DNA of 25,915 nucleotides from an uncultured Collinsella sp. (GTDB lineage Bacteria > Actinomycetota > Coriobacteriia > Coriobacteriales > Coriobacteriaceae). The notes below the pieces were generated by a model. The model saw nothing but the letters and a program-made list of their open reading frames with translations. It searched no databases and was not told the DNA's origin. The stretch covers positions 1-25,915 of the forward strand of contig UREE01000024.1 in the NCBI GenBank assembly GCA_900546825.1. Direction: 5' to 3'. Positions within the stretch are counted from its first letter, which is position 1. The number at the start of each line of letters is the position of its first letter. Positions 16,434-23,725 of this stretch are shown piece by piece. The translations under genes and the position numbers were made by a program.

Positions 16434-17426
16434 ATGACTACTCAGGAACAGGTTAAGGACGTCGTCTCCCAGGTTTTGGCTGACAAGGCGGACAAGGGCG
16501 GCATCAAGCGCGTCGTGTGGATCGGCGCTGGCGGATCCAACGGCGGCAACTATCCTGCCCAGTACTTTATGGAGCACGAGGCCACGCAGGTCGTGAGCTC
16601 CAGCTACACCAGCAACGAGTTCGTGCACGCCACCCCGGCCTACGTCAACGAGAACACCCTGGCCGTCGTCGTGTCCATGCGCGGCACCAAAGAGACCATC
16701 GTCGCCGCCCAGGTCGCCAAGGATCACGGCGCCAGCACCATCGCCATCTATGTCGACGAGTCCGGCCTCACCGAAGTCTGCGACTACAAGATCCAGTATG
16801 ACAGCCTGGCCGTCGATGAGTCCTGCATGGGCCGCACCAACTCCGCCGTCGTGACCATGATCGCCATGGAGCTTACGCAGCAGACCGAGGGCTATGCCGA
16901 GTACGAGACCGCTATGGCCGCCTTCGGCCTGGTCGATCCCATCTATCGCAAGGCCGTCGAGTACACCCGTCCGCTCGCTGCCAAGTGGGCCGAGCAGAAC
17001 GCCGACAAGCCCTGCATCAACGTCATGGCTCAGGGTCCGCTCTTTGGCGCCGCCTATGTCTTTAGCATCTGCAACGTGCAGGAGATGCTGCAGATCGACT
17101 CCTGCACCATCAACACCTGCGACTTCTTTCACGGCCCCTTCGAGATCCTGGACAAGCGCACCTCGCTGTTCCAGCTCATCAGCGTCGGCCGCAGCCGCTG
17201 CAACGACGAGCGCGGCATCCGCTTTGTCAACCAGTACGGTGGCGAGCGCGTCTATCAGCTCGACGCCAAGGAGCTCGGCCTCAACGACATCAAGGACAGC
17301 GTGAGCGAGTACTTCAACCACCTGATCTTTGCCCCGATCCTCAACAACGTGTACATGCGTGCACTCTCTGCCGTTACCCACAAGGACTACATGACGCGCC
17401 GCTACATGTGGAAGCTGGACTACTAG
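16434..17426 (+). CDS. SIS-domain sugar-phosphate deglycase, FrlB/GfrE-GfrF-like (copy 1)
   Basis: A 330-aa protein with two SIS folds, related to fructosamine-6-phosphate deglycases (FrlB, GfrE, GfrF) and the GlmS isomerase domain. It would split a phosphorylated Amadori compound into a hexose 6-phosphate and an amine. Seen motifs are IGAGGSNGG (about 30-38), the phosphate-binding SMRGTKET, TQQTEGY, FFHGPFE with H233 and E237, and the C-terminal RRYMWKLDY. The family's GExxHGP signature reads CDFFHGP here, with D230 in place of Glu, unlike the paralogue at 21859. AAAGG lies 10 nt before the ATG. Its role as a deglycase, isomerase or variant is not settled by sequence. Confidence 0.85.
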   Translation: MTTQEQVKDVVSQVLADKADKGGIKRVVWIGAGGSNGGNYPAQYFMEHEATQVVSSSYTSNEFVHATPAYVNENTLAVVVSMRGTKETIVAAQVAKDHGASTIAIYVDESGLTEVCDYKIQYDSLAVDESCMGRTNSAVVTMIAMELTQQTEGYAEYETAMAAFGLVDPIYRKAVEYTRPLAAKWAEQNADKPCINVMAQGPLFGAAYVFSICNVQEMLQIDSCTINTCDFFHGPFEILDKRTSLFQLISVGRSRCNDERGIRFVNQYGGERVYQLDAKELGLNDIKDSVSEYFNHLIFAPILNNVYMRALSAVTHKDYMTRRYMWKLDY

Positions 17427-17531
17427 TTACGCCGTTCTACCGAACGGCGTAACGGCTCGACGCTGCGCGCCCGGCATTTGGCCAATCTGCCGTTCAATTT
17501 CAAAGGCGCGACCAGAAGGTCAGCGCCTTTT
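17426..17531 (+). repeat. 3'-flanking structured element, copy 1
   Basis: It begins on the last base of the stop codon. An 11-bp hairpin GTTACGCCGTT/AACGGCGTAAC with a 6-nt loop (17426-17453) is followed by a conserved segment (GGCTCGACGCTGC, CAATCTGCC, TTCAA) and a terminal hairpin around GACCAGAAGGTC. A second copy directly follows the GntR gene at 25817. The stem pair at position 8 is C-G here and G-C there, a compensatory change. Confidence 0.75.
17504..17531 (+). terminator. Terminator of the first SIS gene
   Basis: AGGCGC-GACC pairs with GGTC-A-GCGCCT around an AGAA loop (one bulged A), followed by TTTT. It forms the 3' end of the structured element. Confidence 0.75.
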
Positions 17532-17623
17532 CATTTCACGGCACCTTGGCTCAAATGACGGGCGCTCGCTGACGTTGCCAAAACGTCGGCGTCGTCGTGT
17601 TTGTTAAGGGGTTGGTGCATTGG

Positions 17624-17666
17624 GGCCAGGTTCATATGCACCAAGTTGGTGCATATGAACCTGGCC
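17624..17666. repeat. 43-nt near-perfect palindrome (21-bp arms)
   Basis: The arms 17624-17644 and 17646-17666 are exact reverse complements separated by one base. Outer bases (GTGCA at 17615-17619, TGCAC at 17671-17675) extend the pairing imperfectly. It lies between the first SIS gene and the EamA-type gene; no T-run follows. Apart from this, the terminator before it and the operator-like site after it, the stretch 17532-17792 shows no gene. Confidence 0.85.
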
Positions 17667-17740
17667 TCTTTGCACTAATGGGTTGTAGCGGAAAAGCAGA
17701 TTTTCCCGTCTGCCGATTTGTGCCTTGAAAAATGTATATA

Positions 17741-17753
17741 ACGACTATAACGT
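17741..17753. promoter_or_regulatory. Candidate operator ACGA-N5-ACGT before the EamA-type gene
   Basis: The 13-mer ACGACTATAACGT lies 39 nt before the TTG start. Its reverse complement, ACGTTATAGTCGT, resembles the site before the second GntR gene (ACGTTATATACGT). A TTGAAA at 17725-17730 and TATAAC at 17746-17751 could be a promoter overlapping it (15-nt spacing). Confidence 0.45.
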
Positions 17754-17792
17754 AGTGTGAAACATATTGGAAACAATACCGAGGAGGCTGCG

Positions 17793-18875
17793 TTGAAGAA
17801 AAGCAATCTGGGCTATGTGCTGGTGCTGATCGCCGCGCTTATGTGGGGCAGCATCGGAATCTTTGTAAACGGCATCTCGGCCATGGGCGTTACGTCCCAG
17901 AGTATGGCTGCCTTTCGCTTGTTGTCGGGTGCCGTCTTAATGGCTCCGGTCTTGGCATTCATGGGTTGCCAGGGAGGTGCTCGTGAGGGAAAGGCATCGG
18001 GTCCCCTGGCACTGTTCAAGGCAAGCCCTAAAGAGCTTGTTCCCTGCGCGCTTGTCGGTATCGTCGGTTTGGCCGCCGCCAACACCTGCTATTACGAGTG
18101 CATGGGCGAGGTGGGCATGTCCACGGCCTCGGTGCTGCTCTACACCTCGCCGGTGTTTGGCGTCATGCTCGGCCGCGTGCTTTATCGCGAGGATGTGACT
18201 CCCAACAAGCTCGTTGCCATTGTCTTTAACATCGTAGGCTGCGTGCTTGCAGTGACCAATGGCGACCTTTCCGGTTTTCATTTTTCGGTTTGGGGCGTCA
18301 CGTCGGGCGTGATTGCAGGCCTTTGTGGTGCGTCGCTCGCGGTGTTTAGCCGAATAGCAACCAAGACGGTCCACCCGCTGGCTGTCACGTTTTGGGGCTT
18401 TGTTTTTGGCGGTGCGGTTATGGCAGCTATCGCGGCTCCGTGGCCGGATGTCGCCGCGGCAATGTCGCCACAGCTGCTGCTGCTGTTCCTTGGCTTTGGA
18501 CTCATCCCCACAGCCGTTGCTTACATCTTATATATGCAGGGTCTGTCCATGGGGCTCGAGACATCGAAAGTTCCCGTCGTAATGTCTTTCGAGACGGTCG
18601 TCACCGTACTGGTGGGCATTGGTGTCTACGCCGAGCCCGCCGGCGCGATTAAAGTCCTGGGCATCGTGTTGGTGCTCGCGTCCATCCTGATTATGAACAC
18701 CGACTTCTCCAAGCTGCGCAACAGTGTGTTTGTCGGTCATGTCATTGAGAGCATGACCTTTAAGCCCAACGCGTGGTGGACCGAAAAATCTCAGGACATG
18801 GATCTGTTTAAGGAACGCACCGGCATTGCGCTGGAACCCACCGTACAGGAAAGCCCCTGGTACTTCGTGCGATAG
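17793..18875 (+). CDS. EamA/DMT-superfamily transporter with C-terminal extension
   Basis: A 360-aa inner-membrane transporter with ten predicted hydrophobic segments forming two EamA repeats. The first opens GYVLVLIAALMWGSIGIFVNGIS and the second begins near GVTSGVIAGLCGASLAVFSRIATK. Members of the drug/metabolite superfamily often export amino acids, amines or nucleotides. After the last helix (VLASILIMNTDF) comes a ~50-residue soluble tail with FKPNAWWTEKSQDMDLF, longer than the usual ~300-aa family length. The start is TTG at 17793, because GAGGAGG sits 5 nt before it; a GTG at 17757 lies upstream of that site. Its position and candidate operator suggest a role with the sugar-amine locus, possibly exporting the released amine (inference). 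Confidence 0.87.
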   Translation: MKKSNLGYVLVLIAALMWGSIGIFVNGISAMGVTSQSMAAFRLLSGAVLMAPVLAFMGCQGGAREGKASGPLALFKASPKELVPCALVGIVGLAAANTCYYECMGEVGMSTASVLLYTSPVFGVMLGRVLYREDVTPNKLVAIVFNIVGCVLAVTNGDLSGFHFSVWGVTSGVIAGLCGASLAVFSRIATKTVHPLAVTFWGFVFGGAVMAAIAAPWPDVAAAMSPQLLLLFLGFGLIPTAVAYILYMQGLSMGLETSKVPVVMSFETVVTVLVGIGVYAEPAGAIKVLGIVLVLASILIMNTDFSKLRNSVFVGHVIESMTFKPNAWWTEKSQDMDLFKERTGIALEPTVQESPWYFVR

Positions 18876-18959
18876 GGGATTGCGCGCAGGGTCTGACCTG
18901 GGGTTATCCAGCTAGCGCCGGCCTACCCAGCCCAACGTTTCGAGTACGTTAAACCCGTC

Positions 18960-18995
18960 AACGGTCGATTTTCACCCGCGAACGGTCTTTATACT
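18960..18995 (+). promoter_or_regulatory. PTS operon promoter region
   Basis: TATACT at 18990-18995 is a good -10. No clear -35 exists. Instead AACGGTC occurs twice (18960-18966, 18981-18987), 21 bp apart or two helical turns, which suggests an activator binding site. A further AACGT-N7-ACGTT inverted pair lies at 18934-18950. Confidence 0.45.
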
Positions 18996-19011
18996 AATTA
19001 GCAATATAAGC

Positions 19012-19041
19012 AACGTATAAGACGTTATAATGACCATAACG
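19012..19041. promoter_or_regulatory. Candidate operator(s) in the PTS leader
   Basis: AACGT-N5-ACGTT (19012-19026) lies about 10 nt downstream of the predicted start site. It overlaps CGTTAT-N7-ATAACG (19023-19041). The 11-mer AAGACGTTATA (19019-19029) recurs exactly before the second GntR gene (25044-25054). A repressor bound here would block early transcription. Confidence 0.5.
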
Positions 19042-19057
19042 AAAAGGAGGAGGCAAG

Positions 19058-19981
19058 ATGAATCAGATCATTCTCGCATCTCATGGCGGCCTGGCCGCAG
19101 GCGCCAAAGACACGCTCGAGATGGTTCTCGGCGACGTGTCGAACGTCCACGTCGTGTCGCTTGCTCGTGACGACAAGGAGCCCATCACCAATAAGGTTGA
19201 GGCTATGATCGCCACGTTCAACGCGGACGACACCGTCTATGTGCTGACCGATATGCTCGGCAGCTCGGTCAACAACAACATGGTCGAGCTTTCCAAGAAC
19301 GGCACGAAGTTCACGGTTGTCAGCGGTTTCAACATCCCGCTGGCGCTCACGCTCGCTATGAGCCCCGTCCCCGTCAAGGGCGCCGAGCTCGCGGCCCTCA
19401 TCAACGAGGCCCGCACCGGTCTGACCAACCCCAACGCACCGGTCGAGGCCGCCGCGGCTCCCGCCAAGAAGGCCAAGGCGTCCCGTCACAGCTCCGGTCC
19501 CGCCAAGATCGTCCTCGCACGTCTTGACTACCGTCTGCTGCACGGCCAGGTCGTCTTTACCTGGACCACCAAGGTTCAGGCCGAGCGCATCATCGTCGTC
19601 GACAACGCTGCCGCCAACGATGACATCAAGAAGGGCGCTCTTAAGCTGGCCAAGCCCCAGGGCGTGCGCCTGAACGTCTTCACCGTCGAGCGTGCCCTCG
19701 CCAAGATGGATAAGCTCAACACCCTCGGCGAGCGCGTCATGTTCGTCTTTGGCAACACTGCCGAGATGCTGCAGTTCTGTCAGGGCTACAAGCTCGACGC
19801 CATCAACCTGGGCGCCACCGCCAACCACGACGGTGCCGATCAGGTCGGCGGCAAGGACAGCTCCGTCTTCCTCGACGCCACCCAGAAGGCCGACGTCAAC
19901 CAGCTGCTCGACATGGGCATCAAGCTCTATGTCCAGCAGACCCCTACGTATCAGAGCGTCGACATCGACGCCAAGCTGTAA
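19058..19981 (+). CDS. Mannose-family PTS enzyme IIAB, fused
   Basis: A 307-aa cytoplasmic phosphotransferase component. The IIA domain (about 1-135) has the phosphorylated histidine H9 in ILASHGGLA and LTDMLGSSVNN. An Ala/Lys-rich linker (about 135-150) follows, and the IIB domain (about 150-307) has H162 in RLDYRLLHGQV. Most IIB-Man proteins read R(I/V)DDR(L/F)IHGQ, so Y in place of the second Asp is slightly unusual. IIA takes phosphate from HPr and passes it to IIB and then to the incoming sugar. GGAGGAGG lies upstream of the ATG. First gene of an IIAB-IIC-IID operon; the substrate is probably an Amadori-type sugar amine, judged from the neighbouring deglycases. Confidence 0.95.
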   Translation: MNQIILASHGGLAAGAKDTLEMVLGDVSNVHVVSLARDDKEPITNKVEAMIATFNADDTVYVLTDMLGSSVNNNMVELSKNGTKFTVVSGFNIPLALTLAMSPVPVKGAELAALINEARTGLTNPNAPVEAAAAPAKKAKASRHSSGPAKIVLARLDYRLLHGQVVFTWTTKVQAERIIVVDNAAANDDIKKGALKLAKPQGVRLNVFTVERALAKMDKLNTLGERVMFVFGNTAEMLQFCQGYKLDAINLGATANHDGADQVGGKDSSVFLDATQKADVNQLLDMGIKLYVQQTPTYQSVDIDAKL

Positions 19982-20017
19982 TCAACCAGGCTTTTGCCTG
20001 ACTGAAAGGAGAAGGGT

Positions 20018-20812
20018 ATGAATACGTTCATCAGTGCGGTGCTCGTCGGCCTCGTCGGCGTGTTCTGCATGTGGGACTCCCGCCTGCTCGGTCGTCTTAA
20101 CTTCGAGCAGCCCCTCGTTGGCGCTACGCTCGTCGGTCTGCTGCTGGGCGATGTGCCCACCGGCCTTGCCGTCGGTGCCGCCGTCGAGCTCGTGTCCATG
20201 GGCCTGGTGCAGGTCGGCGCCGCCGTTCCGCCCGATATGGTCCTGGGCGGCATCGTGGCCGCTGCCTTTGCGTGCCTGACCGATGCTTCCGCCGAGACCG
20301 CCATGACGATCGCCATCCCGGTCGCCGTCCTGGGTCAGCTCCTCGGCATCGTGTTCCGTTCCATCATCGCCGCCCTCACCCATGTGGCAGATAGCGCGAT
20401 CGATAACGGAAAGTTCAAGACCGCCTACCGTATGCACATCTGCGCCGGCTCCGGTCTGTACGCCATCATGTACTTCCTGCCGATCTTCCTCGCCGTCTTT
20501 GTTGGCACCGACCTGGTTCAGGCCATCGTCAACATGGTTCCTGAGTGGCTGTCCACTGGTCTTAACGTTTCGACCAAGATCATGACCGCCTACGGCTTGG
20601 CCCTGCTGCTCACCATGATGATCAAGAAGGGTATGACTCCGTTCCTGTTCATCGGTTTCCTGCTCGCCGCTTACCTCAACCTGTCCGTCATCGCGGTCGC
20701 TCTGATCGGTGTGTGCCTGGCTGTCGTCTTCATGGGCTTCAAGTTCAACGGTTCCCATGCAGCCGCCGGTGTCGATTCCGACTACGATCCGCTCGAAGAC
20801 GACGAAGACTAA
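20018..20812 (+). CDS. Mannose-family PTS enzyme IIC
   Basis: A 264-aa membrane channel subunit with about seven to eight hydrophobic segments. It contains the family stretch GLLLGDVPTGLAVGAAVELVSMGLVQVGAAVPPDMVLGGIVA (about 41-82). The C-terminal tail is short and acidic (DSDYDPLEDDED). Together with IID it forms the sugar translocation path. AAAGGAGAAGG lies just before the ATG, 36 nt after IIAB; the IID ribosome site overlaps its stop codon, indicating tight translational coupling. Confidence 0.95.
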   Translation: MNTFISAVLVGLVGVFCMWDSRLLGRLNFEQPLVGATLVGLLLGDVPTGLAVGAAVELVSMGLVQVGAAVPPDMVLGGIVAAAFACLTDASAETAMTIAIPVAVLGQLLGIVFRSIIAALTHVADSAIDNGKFKTAYRMHICAGSGLYAIMYFLPIFLAVFVGTDLVQAIVNMVPEWLSTGLNVSTKIMTAYGLALLLTMMIKKGMTPFLFIGFLLAAYLNLSVIAVALIGVCLAVVFMGFKFNGSHAAAGVDSDYDPLEDDED

Positions 20813-20825
20813 GGAGGAACACACT

Positions 20826-21659
20826 ATGGCAACCGCAACCAAGGACGTGTCCCTGAACAAGAAGGTCAGCCAGTTCTTCTGGCGCTCCTGGGCCATCCAG
20901 GCCTCTTGGAACTACGAGCGTCAGATGAACATGGGCTTCCTCTACGGCATGGTTCCCACGCTCGACCGCCTCTATCCGGACGAGTCCGACCCCAAGCAGC
21001 TCGCTGCTAAGAAAGAGGCTTACCACCGTCACATGGCGTTCTACAACTGCACCCCGCAGACGAGCGCCTTTATCCTGGGCCTCACCGCCTCCATGGAGGA
21101 GGAGTACGCCAAGGATCCCGAGAACTTCGATCCCGATTCGATCAACGCGGTCAAGACCTCCCTCATGGGTCCGCTTTCCGGCATCGGTGACTCCTTCTTC
21201 CAGGGTACCATCCGCGTTATCGCTTTTGGCCTGGGCGTTCAGCTGGCTCAGCAGGGCTCCATCATGGGCCCGATCCTGGCCATGCTCATCTCCATCGTCC
21301 CCTCTGTGCTGATCACTTGGTTTGCAGCCAAGATGGGCTATCAGGGCGGCCACGAGTACCTGAGCAAGCTTCAGGGCGGCGACCTCATGGAGAAGCTCAT
21401 GTATGTCTGCGGCATCGTGGGCCTTATGTCCGTGGGCGGCATGATCGCTACGCTGATCGGCGCCACCACCCCGCTGCAGTTCGCTGAGGGCACCGTTGTT
21501 ATCCAGGACATCCTGGACGGCATGATGCCCCAGATGATCTCCCTCGGCCTCACCGGCCTTATGTACTGGCTCATCAAGAAGAACGTCAACACCGGTTGGC
21601 TTCTCGTGATCGCCATCGTGGGCGGCATCGCCCTCTCCGCGGCCGGCATCCTGGCCTAG
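20826..21659 (+). CDS. Mannose-family PTS enzyme IID
   Basis: A 277-aa membrane subunit with typical IID features: FWRSWAIQASWNYERQMNMGFLYGMVP near the N-terminus, HMAFYNCTPQTSAFILGLTASMEEE, then MGPLSGIGDSFFQGTIRVIAFGLG, followed by C-terminal hydrophobic segments. AGGAGG overlaps the IIC stop codon and lies 9-10 nt before the ATG at 20826. It probably ends the core PTS unit, followed by a hairpin at 21694 and the second SIS gene 199 bp later. Confidence 0.95.
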   Translation: MATATKDVSLNKKVSQFFWRSWAIQASWNYERQMNMGFLYGMVPTLDRLYPDESDPKQLAAKKEAYHRHMAFYNCTPQTSAFILGLTASMEEEYAKDPENFDPDSINAVKTSLMGPLSGIGDSFFQGTIRVIAFGLGVQLAQQGSIMGPILAMLISIVPSVLITWFAAKMGYQGGHEYLSKLQGGDLMEKLMYVCGIVGLMSVGGMIATLIGATTPLQFAEGTVVIQDILDGMMPQMISLGLTGLMYWLIKKNVNTGWLLVIAIVGGIALSAAGILA

Positions 21660-21693
21660 TCGCGACCAAGCGCCTAACCGCTTTCCCCCGGGG

Positions 21694-21724
21694 GCCTGCC
21701 TGGCATCCCATACCCCAGGCAGGC
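21694..21724 (+). terminator. Hairpin after the PTS IID gene (weak terminator or processing site)
   Basis: GCCTGCCTGG (21694-21703) pairs with CCAGGCAGGC (21715-21724) across an 11-nt loop; only TTCC follows, so termination would be partial. Confidence 0.45.
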
Positions 21725-21735
21725 TTCCATCCCTA

Positions 21736-21768
21736 GATGTGTCAAAGGGACAGTTCCTTTGACACATC
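21736..21768. repeat. 13-bp perfect hairpin before the second SIS gene
   Basis: GATGTGTCAAAGG (21736-21748) pairs exactly with CCTTTGACACATC (21756-21768) over a 7-nt loop, GACAGTT. It contains the GGGACA motif shared with other palindromes in the window. No T-run follows. Confidence 0.75.
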
Positions 21769-21858
21769 CTCAACGGGCCGGCGACTCGGTCCAAACCACG
21801 GTAACCCTGCGAGCGCCCGGCAATGTGGCGCCGCAAAAAATCGAAAGGAATGTGTCAG

Positions 21859-22842
21859 ATGTACGAGATCGACCTTAACCTCCCTAAGCAGATCGTCGCT
21901 GACGTCCTGTCCAACCACGAGATCCACAGCGTCGCTTTCGTCGGCTGCGGTGCTTCCATGTCCGACCTTTACCCCGCCAAGTACTTCCTGGCCAACAACA
22001 CGGACAAGCTGAACGTTCAGATCTTCACCGCTAACGAGTTCAACTACGACACGCCTTCCTGGGTCAACGAGCACACCTTCGTGATTACCTGCTCCCTCGG
22101 TGGCTCCACGCCCGAGACCGTCGAGGCCAACAAGACCGCCAAGAAGCACAACTGCCCGGTCGTCTCCCTCACCAACAAGGCTGGCTCCGCTCTGACCGTC
22201 GACGCCGACCACGTCATCGTCCACGGCTTCCACGCCAACTACGCTGCCAAGTGCGAGAAGCCCGGCTACGCCATCGCTCTTGCTGTCGAGATCCTTCAGC
22301 AGACCGAGGGCTATGACCACTACGAGGACATGATCACCGGCCTCACCAACGTCTTCGAGCTCTGCGAGAACGCCGCTCAGTCCGCCAAGGGCCTCGCCAA
22401 GCAGTTCGCCCAGGACTTCAAGGACGACGAGATGATCTACTTCATGGCCTCCGGTGCCTCCGAGAAGATGGCTTATTCTCACGCCGCCTTCCTGTTCACC
22501 GAGATGCAGTGGATCGACGCCGCCGCCTACAACACCGGCGAGTACTTCCACGGCCCGTTCGAGGTTTCCACCGAGGGTAAGCCCTACGTCTTCTTCATGT
22601 CCGATGGTGCCACCCGTCCGATGGACGCCCGCGCCCTCACCTTCCTTAAGCGCATGGGCGCCAAGGTCGCTCTGATCGACTCCAAGGACTACGGTCTGGC
22701 CGACGCCGTGCCGGCAAGCGTCGTCACCTACTTCAACCCGCTGCTGCACCTCGCCGTTATGCGCGAGTACGGCAACCAGATCGCCGAGGCCCGTCAGCAC
22801 CCGCTGACCATGCGTCGCTACATGTGGAAGCTTTCCTACTAA
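21859..22842 (+). CDS. SIS-domain sugar-phosphate deglycase, FrlB/GfrE-GfrF-like (copy 2)
   Basis: A 327-aa double-SIS protein homologous to the one at 16434 and to FrlB, GfrE and GfrF fructosamine-phosphate deglycases. Motifs are VGCGASMSDLYPAKYF near the N-terminus, the phosphate loop SLGGSTPET, LQQTEGYDHYEDM, the active-site signature GEYFHGPFE with E228, H231 and E235, and the ending RRYMWKLSY. Unlike copy 1 it keeps the canonical GE in this signature. AAAGGA lies 9 nt before the ATG at 21859; an ATG at 21850 overlaps the ribosome site. Downstream of the PTS genes, it likely cleaves the imported phosphorylated sugar amine. Confidence 0.88.
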   Translation: MYEIDLNLPKQIVADVLSNHEIHSVAFVGCGASMSDLYPAKYFLANNTDKLNVQIFTANEFNYDTPSWVNEHTFVITCSLGGSTPETVEANKTAKKHNCPVVSLTNKAGSALTVDADHVIVHGFHANYAAKCEKPGYAIALAVEILQQTEGYDHYEDMITGLTNVFELCENAAQSAKGLAKQFAQDFKDDEMIYFMASGASEKMAYSHAAFLFTEMQWIDAAAYNTGEYFHGPFEVSTEGKPYVFFMSDGATRPMDARALTFLKRMGAKVALIDSKDYGLADAVPASVVTYFNPLLHLAVMREYGNQIAEARQHPLTMRRYMWKLSY

Positions 22843-22876
22843 TCACAAGTAAGTAGACCTTACGGGTTGATTGAGA

Positions 22877-22908
22877 GGGGATGGGGTTTGCGCCCCGTCC
22901 CCTTTTTT
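22877..22908 (+). terminator. Terminator of the PTS/SIS unit
   Basis: GGGGATGGGG pairs with CCCCGTCCCC (one U-G pair) over a 6-nt loop, followed by six T. Shortly after, a 14-nt perfect palindrome GAGGGCGCGCCCTC occurs at 22917-22930. Confidence 0.9.
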
Positions 22909-22943
22909 GCTCTGGGGAGGGCGCGCCCTCGCGCCGCAAAACC

Positions 22944-22987
22944 CCAGATAAAACCTACCAAAATAAACCTGTCCCTTTTTGGCAGGT
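22944..22987. repeat. Dispersed repeat CCAGATAAAACC...CTGTCCC, third arm
   Basis: Differs at 3 of 44 positions from 15096-15139, and its first 33 nt differ at one position from the reverse complement of 14961-14993. Here it stands alone as a single arm directly before the HAD ribosome site. Confidence 0.75.
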
Positions 22988-23001
22988 GGGAGGAGATGCG
23001 T

Positions 23002-23631
23002 ATGATCAAGGCAGTGCTGTTTGATATGGACGGCGTGCTGGTCGATACCGAGTGGTTCTATAACCGTCGCCGCGTGGCGTTTATGGAGGAGAAGGGGTTC
23101 CACTTTGACGAGATCCCCGATCTTTCGGGGTCTAACGAGCCTGCCATTTGGAAGTCGCTGGTGCTCGACGATATTGAGCTGCGCGAGCGCCTGCGTGTGG
23201 AGTACAAGCAGGTCTACAGCCCGGACCACCCCGTTCCGTATGCCGAGCTGCTCAACGAGCAGACGGAGCCGGTGATGCGTGAGCTGCATGAGCGTGGCGT
23301 GAAGTGTGCCATCGCGAGCTCGTCCTATCGCGAGTTGATCGACGAGCTGGTGGAGATTGCCGGTATCGGCGACGTGCTGGACTACACCATCAGCGGTCAC
23401 GAGTGCAGTGCGTTTAAGCCCGACCCCGAGATCTACCTGCGTGCCATGGAGGCGCTGGATGTTGAGCCGTCCGAGTGTCTGGTTATCGAGGACTCGCCGT
23501 TGGGCATCGAGGCCGGCAAGCGCTCCGGCGCCCGCGTCCTGGCACTGCGTCCGCACGAGGGCGTCAACCTGGATCAGTCCGCCGCTGATGCCATCATCGA
23601 TAGCCTCGCCGACATTCTGACCGCTTTATAG
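23002..23631 (+). CDS. HAD-family phosphatase (beta-phosphoglucomutase-like)
   Basis: A 209-aa haloacid-dehalogenase hydrolase, subfamily IA. Motif I is FDMDG with nucleophile D8 and acid/base D10; a cap follows (about 15-85), then motif II CAIASSSY, motif III lysine K139 in FKPDPEIY, and motif IV IEDSPLGIEAG with D164. These enzymes act on sugar phosphates or isomerise beta-glucose 1-phosphate. Its place after the deglycase suggests handling of a pathway sugar phosphate, but the terminator between them argues for separate expression. GGGAGGAG lies 6 nt before the ATG at 23002; the ATG at 22996 is too close to that site. Confidence 0.9.
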   Translation: MIKAVLFDMDGVLVDTEWFYNRRRVAFMEEKGFHFDEIPDLSGSNEPAIWKSLVLDDIELRERLRVEYKQVYSPDHPVPYAELLNEQTEPVMRELHERGVKCAIASSSYRELIDELVEIAGIGDVLDYTISGHECSAFKPDPEIYLRAMEALDVEPSECLVIEDSPLGIEAGKRSGARVLALRPHEGVNLDQSAADAIIDSLADILTAL

Positions 23632-23725
23632 CGTCAATTCGCTACGAGAAGTACCGATTCACGCGTCTTTTGCGGCAGATCGGCTCATTTTGGCTTCGAT
23701 TTGATCCGTTTGGCTCCGACTCAGA

